Below, piece after piece: positions 21,564 to 28,093 of a stretch of DNA of 33,230 nucleotides (positions are counted from its first letter, which is position 1; every line of letters starts with the position of its first letter). This DNA comes from an uncultured Actinomycetes bacterium (lineage in GTDB: Bacteria; Actinomycetota; Actinomycetes; S36-B12; UBA5976), in the NCBI GenBank assembly GCA_903951185.1, contig CAJBBC010000014.1, forward strand, positions 1 through 33,230, written 5' to 3'. Below the pieces are notes generated by a model. That model worked only from the letters and a program-made list of their open reading frames with translations, did not search any database and was not told the origin of the DNA. A program made the position numbers and the translations under genes.

Positions 21564-22738
21564 GTGAAAGAAATTGGCAAAGTAATTGGTCCGGTGTTGC
21601 CACTATCCGGTAAATACTGTGCACCTGGGTCGATTTTAAAATCTGGAATTCTTTTAGCTAACGCTTTTAACGCCTCTTGCATATCGATTCGCGCAACATA
21701 ATGACCAAGACAGTGGTGCATTCCGCCACCAAATCCAAAATGCGGTGCGCGTGATTTAGTTATATCCATAGCAATTGATTCATACTTTGCTGGATCACTA
21801 CCCACTGGGACATTGAAAAATTGAAGTGTGGTCCCCTTTTTAATTTGCAAATCTTTATATTCAAAATCCTCAATTGCTTCACGGGTGAACCAAGTAATTG
21901 TTGGATTTAGGCGCATCGCTTCTTCAACAGCATTTCTAGCTAAATCTGGATCTTTGCTAAGTAGGTCCCATTGTTCTGGGTTTTGTGTAAAAACTTGCAT
22001 AGCTAAACCAAGTTGATTTCGCGTTGTATCAAATCCAGCAAACACAATAAACGAAAGCATTACTAATAGTTCTCGCTCCGTTATTTTCTGCCCGTCGACG
22101 GTCGCCTGGACCATAGTTGAAATAAAACTATCCGGATCTAATTCGGTATGGCTATCAATCAAATTTTGAGTTATCGCCAGAATTCCCCGTAACCCAGCTT
22201 CAATTTCTGGAAGATCTTGTTTGATTGTGACACTAAAAACATAACCAAGTTTTGTGGCTAGCTCAGCAATCTCTCGCCAAAGCTCTGGTGGCAATCCAAG
22301 TAGGAGGGTAATTACTTTTGCCGAGTATGGTTCAGCAAACTCACTCATAAATTCAGCTGAACCTTTTTCGCAAAAATCATTCACTAGATCATTAGCTAGT
22401 TTTGTAAATTCAGGTTTAAGCGCTTCGATTATTTTTGGCGAAAACGCAGGGTTTGCAAGTTTTCTAATTCGAATGTGATCTTGTCCTTCTAGACTAAGCA
22501 TCATTTCATTCCACCAAGGAACTAATAATTCACTTTGAATTCCATTATGTTCCGGCCAACGTCTGGTGCCTTGGTGTAACCGCTTGTCATTTTGTAAGGC
22601 ATTTGTGTCTTCATACCGAAGTATTGCTATGCCATAAGGAGTTGTCGCGTACCAATGTTGTTCACGAGCAGCCATAACTGGCGCGCTGCGAATTGAAAAA
22701 TCAGCGGCTTTAACATCCAAGAATGGAATAGAAGTCAT
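21545..22738 (-). CDS. Cytochrome P450
   Basis: Heme-binding FGFGGGMHHCLGHYVAR, I-helix FAGFDTTRNQ, ExxR EAMR. Confidence 0.96.
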   Translation of the reverse strand: MTSIPFLDVKAADFSIRSAPVMAAREQHWYATTPYGIAILRYEDTNALQNDKRLHQGTRRWPEHNGIQSELLVPWWNEMMLSLEGQDHIRIRKLANPAFSPKIIEALKPEFTKLANDLVNDFCEKGSAEFMSEFAEPYSAKVITLLLGLPPELWREIAELATKLGYVFSVTIKQDLPEIEAGLRGILAITQNLIDSHTELDPDSFISTMVQATVDGQKITERELLVMLSFIVFAGFDTTRNQLGLAMQVFTQNPEQWDLLSKDPDLARNAVEEAMRLNPTITWFTREAIEDFEYKDLQIKKGTTLQFFNVPVGSDPAKYESIAMDITKSRAPHFGFGGGMHHCLGHYVARIDMQEALKALAKRIPDFKIDPGAQYLPDSGNTGPITLPISFTGSAKI

Positions 22739-22774
22739 AACGCGATGTTAGCCGTTTTGTGAATAGTTTTGTGA

Positions 22775-23566
22775 TTATTGACCGTCATAGCAGTTAGGCG
22801 CTATGTCCACAGGAATACCAATCTGATCGCGCAATTCACAATGAATTACATCTTGTCCAGCAAAGACTTCGACCCAATGTCCATCGATTTTCTTAGCAAT
22901 CACATAGTGACCTGAGCGTCTAGCATTTACATTAATCCAAGCAAAATCATCAACTATTTTTTCCACATGGATTATGTAATCCCGAAGTCCCAAATCAATT
23001 AGGAATGGTGACTGCTCTGAATAATTTGTTTCGTACTCGTCAGTAATTCCGAATTGAGCGCTGTAGTAAAGCGGGGCATCGGATTCAACGCCATCAGACC
23101 AACAATCTGCATTCACTGAAAGTGTTGCTTTAGTGCTGCCACGCTCGTACGCCCGAACGTAATCCCAATAGCGATCATCTGTGGTCGAGGTTGATGAGTT
23201 GATCGGATTCAACGCAAAACCTTCTTTGCGCAGTAATTCGTCGACTAAAGAGGACAAAGCAAGAGCATGATCTTCCCAAATCTTGCGTTCAGCTAAATTA
23301 TCTGATTCGCAGTTAAAGAACTTAGCTTCAACGCCAGGCGAAACATCGTTAATTATGCTGTAGCCATCAGGGCTTATCCACCAGACACTGACTTCGGTAC
23401 TCTCAACTTCAAAACCTAATGCACCAAACTCTTTATTCGCACGTTCAAGAATTTCAGAATTTTTTAATTCAATTGATTTAAATTGAGATAAAGTCCCGAC
23501 TGCCACTATTGCAATTAGTGAAAATAAAATAGCGCGAACATATTTACCATTAAGTTGAAGCTTCAT
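22775..23566 (-). CDS. Hypothetical protein with N-terminal membrane anchor/signal
   Basis: 263-aa ORF, MKLQLNGKYVRAILFSLIAIVAVGTLSQ hydrophobic N-terminus; no family recognised. Confidence 0.8.
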   Translation of the reverse strand: MKLQLNGKYVRAILFSLIAIVAVGTLSQFKSIELKNSEILERANKEFGALGFEVESTEVSVWWISPDGYSIINDVSPGVEAKFFNCESDNLAERKIWEDHALALSSLVDELLRKEGFALNPINSSTSTTDDRYWDYVRAYERGSTKATLSVNADCWSDGVESDAPLYYSAQFGITDEYETNYSEQSPFLIDLGLRDYIIHVEKIVDDFAWINVNARRSGHYVIAKKIDGHWVEVFAGQDVIHCELRDQIGIPVDIAPNCYDGQ

Positions 23567-23648
23567 GATTTGAGTTTAGTTCTTACTCAAAGAGATTTTT
23601 TGAATAGGGAGGTGAGCTTGGTCTCAAATAATTTAAAACATGCGGCGA

Positions 23649-23724
23649 TGGAGCCACCTGAGAGAATCGAACTCTCGACCTATTCGTTACGAGGGAATTG
23701 CTCTACCAACTGAGCTAAGGCGGC
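23649..23724 (-). tRNA. tRNA-Thr (anticodon CGT), CCA encoded
   Basis: Reverse strand GCCGCCT-TA-GCTC-AGTTGGTA-GAGC-A-ATTCC-CTCGTAA-CGAAT-AGGTC-GAGAG-TTCGATT-CTCTC-AGGTGGC-T-CCA; full cloverleaf, one C-C mismatch at the loop-closing anticodon-stem pair. Confidence 0.95.
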
Positions 23725-23743
23725 AAATTTAAACATTAAATAT

Positions 23744-23887
23744 TTAGTGGTGCGCCTTTGCAACCATCTTTAACATTTTTATGTTTAAAACCAGGAACCG
23801 CCAAAGTTGGTAAATCAGATTTGTACGTGCACTTAATTCACGTTTCGTAGGTGCCTGGGCGTGTGTAAATGTGACGACATTACTCAT
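23744..23887 (-). CDS. 47-aa microprotein following the SQR-like gene (not in the ORF track)
   Basis: AAGGAG SD then ATG: MSNVVTFTHAQAPTKRELSARTNLIYQLWRFLVLNIKMLKMVAKAHH*; start 12 bp after the SQR stop. Confidence 0.82.
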   Translation of the reverse strand: MSNVVTFTHAQAPTKRELSARTNLIYQLWRFLVLNIKMLKMVAKAHH

Positions 23888-23899
23888 AGTTAGTTCTCC

Positions 23900-25357
23900 T
23901 TATTCCGGAATTAAATACCAAAATGGGCGTGCTTTAGCTTTATAAATAAATAGGTAATGCAGCATGTGTTTCATCCAGTGCGCACTAAGACCAATTTCGC
24001 CATAAGTTTCTTTGATGTCTCGACCATCTGCGCCATATTTTTCACGATCAGGAATAATCGGGAATACTGTCATCGATGCTGCCTGGCCATCAAACCAACC
24101 TTTTCCGGCCGATGCGATACATGCTGCGCCCATTTCCGCCATTGAAGCTGTATGAACTTTTCCATTTGCTCCATGTTTGATGCGCTCCGCGATCGTTTCA
24201 GAAACTGCTCGACCAATAACGCCAGACGGCATACCTGTACGCGGCGGTGCAGGCGCAATTACGGTGCCATTTGGCGAAGTTCTTGGGCGAGACATTTGAT
24301 GTGGTGGTGCAAATGCAATACCCGCTGCCCAAATATTGTCGTAGCCGACACTTTGGTATGTCTTTGGCCAATCACTTGGCTTCCACTCTTCGTAAGGTTT
24401 AGCTGAATAGTCGGCATCAACTTTCATGAATCCACTCGGCGCAAAAACTTTTTCAGTTATATCAATTCCAGTTTGATCGAATGCTTTCATGTCTACACCG
24501 CGAAATGGCGGAAGTAACATTGCAAAATCAAATTTTTGGGTATCTCTCGTTCCATCAATTAACTCGTAATGCACAACACCAGGTTCAACTTTTTCGATCG
24601 CCGCAGACATGATTGCCTTAACACCACGTTCTTGGAAAAGTGACTCGGTGAAATATTCACTTGAAACGGTATTTCCTTTAATACCAAAATTCATCCCATC
24701 CATACCGAAGTCGCCTAGATGCTCTTCGTTTGTGATGTAAATGATTTCAGCTAAATCGCGAACGCCTTCACTCTTAATTTCATGTTCAACATTAAAGGTG
24801 TATTCAAATGCAGCACCTTGACATGTACACGTTCCATGTCCCATACCGATCAGAAGCGTCTGTTTTTGCCCAGACTTTAATTTTTGAATTATTTTTTCAA
24901 ACTCTTGAGCTGTCTCGGTGGCATGACTTGCAGTACATACCGACCAAGTATGGCCATCTGGCCCTAAACCTGGAGTAGCTCCAAAATTAAGTTTTGGACC
25001 GGTTGCGTTTATCAAAAAGTCATACTCAAGATTGGCGATTTCACCATTTCGGGTTGAGTCGGTGTATTTAAGTTTTACATGTGGCTTTGAAGTTTCTGAG
25101 TTTCCCTCTGGATGAAGTTCAAATGCTAGGGCTTGATGAAATTCAATATTCTTTCGCTTGTAAATAGGCGCAAGCGGAAAAGTAACTTGCTTATCGGTCA
25201 TTTGGCCAACACCAACCCAAATATTTGATGGAATCCAATTCCACTTTGAGTTAGGTGAGACCACAATAACTTTGTGCTCTTTACCTATTTGGCGTCGTAA
25301 ATGAAGAGCTGCAGTGTGTCCCGCGACACCTGCGCCCAAGATTACAACTTGTGCCAT
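23900..25357 (-). CDS. sqr: Sulfide:quinone oxidoreductase-like FAD/NAD(P) flavoprotein
   Basis: VVILGAGVAGHTAALHLRRQIGKEHKVIVVSPNSKWNWIPSNIWVGVG; Cys in WSVCTASHA, GHGTCTCQGAAFEY and GAACIASAGKG in the order expected for SQR redox cysteines. Confidence 0.85.
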   Translation of the reverse strand: MAQVVILGAGVAGHTAALHLRRQIGKEHKVIVVSPNSKWNWIPSNIWVGVGQMTDKQVTFPLAPIYKRKNIEFHQALAFELHPEGNSETSKPHVKLKYTDSTRNGEIANLEYDFLINATGPKLNFGATPGLGPDGHTWSVCTASHATETAQEFEKIIQKLKSGQKQTLLIGMGHGTCTCQGAAFEYTFNVEHEIKSEGVRDLAEIIYITNEEHLGDFGMDGMNFGIKGNTVSSEYFTESLFQERGVKAIMSAAIEKVEPGVVHYELIDGTRDTQKFDFAMLLPPFRGVDMKAFDQTGIDITEKVFAPSGFMKVDADYSAKPYEEWKPSDWPKTYQSVGYDNIWAAGIAFAPPHQMSRPRTSPNGTVIAPAPPRTGMPSGVIGRAVSETIAERIKHGANGKVHTASMAEMGAACIASAGKGWFDGQAASMTVFPIIPDREKYGADGRDIKETYGEIGLSAHWMKHMLHYLFIYKAKARPFWYLIPE

Positions 25358-25439
25358 GTTAACCGTCCTTTTTCCAACTCGCTTTAATTTATTACTACTA
25401 GTTAAGCACTATTGCTCAACACATATTTTCATTTAGAAA

Positions 25440-26210
25440 CTACTTATCCCACCAAATTGTGGCAATTTTACGAACTTCGGGTTGACTGTTTTTAGTTAAA
25501 TACTCACTTACCTCAGTAAGTCGTGATTTAGGTAAACACAACCTGATTCGCATAAATTCCGCAGCTTGTTCGATTGAAATTTCTCGTCCAAGTGAAGATT
25601 CCCAATATTCAATATTTGCCTTGATGCCAATTTCACTCAGTATTTCTAATAACATGCTCGGCGTCGGTTCTGTTGGCCGATCTAAATTCCAAAAAAATTT
25701 CCAAACTTCTCTCATCGATGCAAGTGGGTGTTCTTGTGGCATTTCGATTACAACTCGTTTGTCGGCATGAGAATCTAGCGCTAACAAAAATGGCACAATA
25801 TCGCTAACGTTATAAACGACATGGTGGCAAGTAACTACGTCAGCGGTGGGAACCTTATTTTCAATATCAGGCCAGTCGCCTAGGAATTGCGCATGGTTAA
25901 CTTTAAGTTTTTGAGCTTGTGCTGCGAATAATTCGAGCATTTCGGCTTGGTGGTCTACTCCATAAACAGTTTGTGCAGTTGGAGTGCACGCAAAAGCGGC
26001 AATCCCCCCGCCACAACCAATATCTAAAACAGAACCTCCTGTTGGTACTGCCTCAATAGCTCTGTTATGCGAAGTAGTCATTGGAATTTCATCAGGGACC
26101 GTAAATAATGCTGGCGGATGTATCCAAGGTGATTGTTCAGCTTGATCCAAAATTTCTTTTGGCAGCCCCCATTGGCTTAAGGCTTCTGCCCACTTTTTTG
26201 CGGTATCCAA
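25440..26210 (-). CDS. Class I SAM-dependent methyltransferase (TTG start)
   Basis: GGSVLDIGCGGGIAAFACTPTAQTVYGVDHQAEMLELFAAQAQKL motif I/II; SD AGGA before TTG. Confidence 0.85.
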   Translation of the reverse strand: MDTAKKWAEALSQWGLPKEILDQAEQSPWIHPPALFTVPDEIPMTTSHNRAIEAVPTGGSVLDIGCGGGIAAFACTPTAQTVYGVDHQAEMLELFAAQAQKLKVNHAQFLGDWPDIENKVPTADVVTCHHVVYNVSDIVPFLLALDSHADKRVVIEMPQEHPLASMREVWKFFWNLDRPTEPTPSMLLEILSEIGIKANIEYWESSLGREISIEQAAEFMRIRLCLPKSRLTEVSEYLTKNSQPEVRKIATIWWDK

Positions 26211-26234
26211 ATCGTCCTACTCTCTCTTTTCAGT

Positions 26235-26250
26235 ATACCCCTAGGGGTAT
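26235..26250. promoter_or_regulatory. Candidate CsoR/CstR-family operator in the divergent intergenic region
   Basis: Perfect 16-bp palindrome ATACCCCTAGGGGTAT; C-run/G-run dyad as in CsoR-family operators; the operon encodes a CsoR/CstR-family regulator. Confidence 0.75.
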
Positions 26251-26286
26251 GCTAGTATTTCAGAAATACCAGAAGGAAGCGTAAAA

Positions 26287-26682
26287 ATGAAGAAAAGTTT
26301 TATTGCCGCAATTGGTGTGCTTGTTACCGCGCTGGCGTTAACTTCATGCTCAAGCGGGTCGAGTGCAAAAAAAGTCGATCCACAGGGGTTTTTTGATGCA
26401 ACTCAGCAAGCCGGAATTGTGGTCTTAGATGTACGCACTCCAGCTGAATTTGCTGAAGGCCATCTACCAAATGCAATAAATGTTGACTTTGAAAGTGGCA
26501 ACTTCGAAGAGGAAATAGCAAGTTTAGATAAGTCAGCAACGTACGCGGTTTACTGCCGAAGTGGTAATCGTTCAGGACAAGCAACTGCGGTTATGTCCAA
26601 AGCTGGTTTTGAAAATATGTATGACTTACAAGGTGGAGTTCTTGATTGGCAAGCTGCCGGCGGAACTCTAGTTAATAACTAA
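26287..26682 (+). CDS. Rhodanese-domain lipoprotein
   Basis: VLVTALALTSCSSGSS lipobox; VVLDVRTPAEFAEGHLPNAINVDFES; active site YCRSGNRSGQA. Confidence 0.93.
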   Translation: MKKSFIAAIGVLVTALALTSCSSGSSAKKVDPQGFFDATQQAGIVVLDVRTPAEFAEGHLPNAINVDFESGNFEEEIASLDKSATYAVYCRSGNRSGQATAVMSKAGFENMYDLQGGVLDWQAAGGTLVNN

Positions 26683-26718
26683 TAAATAAATCACTAAATC
26701 AATTAATCAGGAGAAGAA

Positions 26719-26895
26719 ATGTGTAGTCGAGTTAATTGCCGTAAATGCGGAAAAGTAACTTACAGTGGTTGTGGACAACATCTTGACCAAGTTTTTGCAG
26801 GTGTTCCGCAAAATCAACGCTGTGATTGTGCAAGTAAGACCGCAAGTGCAAGTGGCGACAAGCAGTCGGTACTTAGCAAAATTTTTGGTCGCTAA
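26719..26895 (+). CDS. 58-aa cysteine-rich small protein (six Cys; not in the ORF track)
   Basis: AGGAG SD then ATG: MCSRVNCRKCGKVTYSGCGQHLDQVFAGVPQNQRCDCASKTASASGDKQSVLSKIFGR*; packed between same-strand genes. Confidence 0.87.
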   Translation: MCSRVNCRKCGKVTYSGCGQHLDQVFAGVPQNQRCDCASKTASASGDKQSVLSKIFGR

Positions 26896-26897
26896 TC

Positions 26898-27359
26898 GTG
26901 CAACCTAACTGTCTGACGGCGCTGCTGGCTTGGCCAGCACGCCGTTGGGTTGTTGCCTTATTGGTTGGTGGATCAACGTATTTAATCCTCGGCCTGCCAA
27001 CCGTCGTAGTGAACAATAATGTTTTCGGCCGTGATATTGCTGTTACCAATTGGGCAATGCCAGTTTTAATAGGCACCTCAGTTCTTTCTGGATTACTTTT
27101 TGCAACTTATGTGCGAGTCGGTGAAATTCAATCAACTGAGCGAGAAGCCAAACTCGGAAGCTTAGGCGGCTTCTTTTCATTCCTGGCAATCGGTTGTCCA
27201 GTTTGTAACAAGGTTGCACTCATTGCACTTGGTTACTCAGGTGCAATTAAATATTTCGCGCCAGTTCAGCCTTACCTTGCTGTACTCGGTTTAGGGCTTT
27301 TGGCGTATGCCTTGAGGCAACGACTTACTAATGAAACATCCTGCCGAATTCCGGCTTAA
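26898..27359 (+). CDS. Multi-TM membrane protein with conserved-looking GCPVCNKVALIALG motif (GTG start)
   Basis: WVVALLVGGSTYLILGLPTVVV...FFSFLAIGCPVCNKVALIALGYSGAIKYFAPVQPYLAVLGLGLLAYAL; GTG 2 bp after the previous stop. Confidence 0.87.
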   Translation: MQPNCLTALLAWPARRWVVALLVGGSTYLILGLPTVVVNNNVFGRDIAVTNWAMPVLIGTSVLSGLLFATYVRVGEIQSTEREAKLGSLGGFFSFLAIGCPVCNKVALIALGYSGAIKYFAPVQPYLAVLGLGLLAYALRQRLTNETSCRIPA

Positions 27360-27375
27360 CGAAGAAAAGAAGAAT

Positions 27376-27747
27376 ATGAGCACAATTACTTTAACTAAAG
27401 AAAATTTTGAGTCAACGATCACCAGTGAAGGAATAACGTTTGTTGACTTCTGGGCTGAATGGTGTGGTCCTTGCCGCATGTTCGCCCCAGTTTTCGAAGA
27501 TGCCTCAGGCAAGTACCCAGAAATTACGTTTGGCAAAGTTGATACTGAAGATCAACAAGAATTAGCTGCAGCTGCAGGCATAAGTTCAATTCCGACGTTG
27601 ATGGCATTCCGTGATGGAATTTTAGTTTTCAGTCAACCAGGTGCACTTCCTGCACCTTCATTCGCGGAACTAATTGATGCAGTTGTCGCACTTGATATGG
27701 AAGAAGTTCGCGCAGAAGTTGCGAAACAGCAAGTTAACCAAGATTAA
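27376..27747 (+). CDS. Thioredoxin (ATG 27376 preferred; ORF track opens at 27331)
   Basis: VDFWAEWCGPCRMFAPVFEDASGKYPEITFGKVDTEDQQELAAAAGISSIPTLMAF. Confidence 0.95.
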   Translation: MSTITLTKENFESTITSEGITFVDFWAEWCGPCRMFAPVFEDASGKYPEITFGKVDTEDQQELAAAAGISSIPTLMAFRDGILVFSQPGALPAPSFAELIDAVVALDMEEVRAEVAKQQVNQD

Positions 27748-27774
27748 ATTCCAGATATATAAAAGGAGTAGCTA

Positions 27775-28068
27775 ATGGCTAAGGCAGTCAAACTAAGTGC
27801 ACATGTAGTTAATAACGAAGATGCCCTCGGTGACTTCACAAAACGGCTTCGACGCGCAGAAGGTCAAATCGGTGGAATTCTGCGCATGGTTGAGGAAGGT
27901 CGATCATGTGAAGACATCGTTCATCAACTAGCCGCCGTATCCAAGGCAGTGAATAAGGCAGCATTTGGCTTAATAACTGCTGGTCTGTCTGAATGCATTC
28001 TTGAAAAAGGTAAGAACACCGAAGAAGTTAAAGAGCAATTACAAAAACTGTTCTTAACCATGGTTTAA
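27775..28068 (+). CDS. CsoR/CstR-family (DUF156) transcriptional repressor, persulfide-sensor-like
   Basis: FTKRLRRAEGQIGGILRMVEEGRSCEDIVHQLAAVSKAVNKAAFGLITAGLSECI; two Cys kept, Gly at the CsoR copper-ligand His position. Confidence 0.92.
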   Translation: MAKAVKLSAHVVNNEDALGDFTKRLRRAEGQIGGILRMVEEGRSCEDIVHQLAAVSKAVNKAAFGLITAGLSECILEKGKNTEEVKEQLQKLFLTMV

Positions 28069-28093
28069 CAAACAAAAAAGTAAAGGCAGAATT

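Noticed and set aside
23569-23591. HAIR-like TTTGAGT...ACTCAAA repeat as a second HspR site
   Set aside because: Spacer is 9 not 7 and the outer C/G of the consensus is absent; kept only as a generic inverted repeat.
27775-28068. Copper-responsive CsoR assignment
   Set aside because: Copper-ligand His position is Gly and no copper transporter or chaperone gene is present; CstR-like fits better, though unproven.
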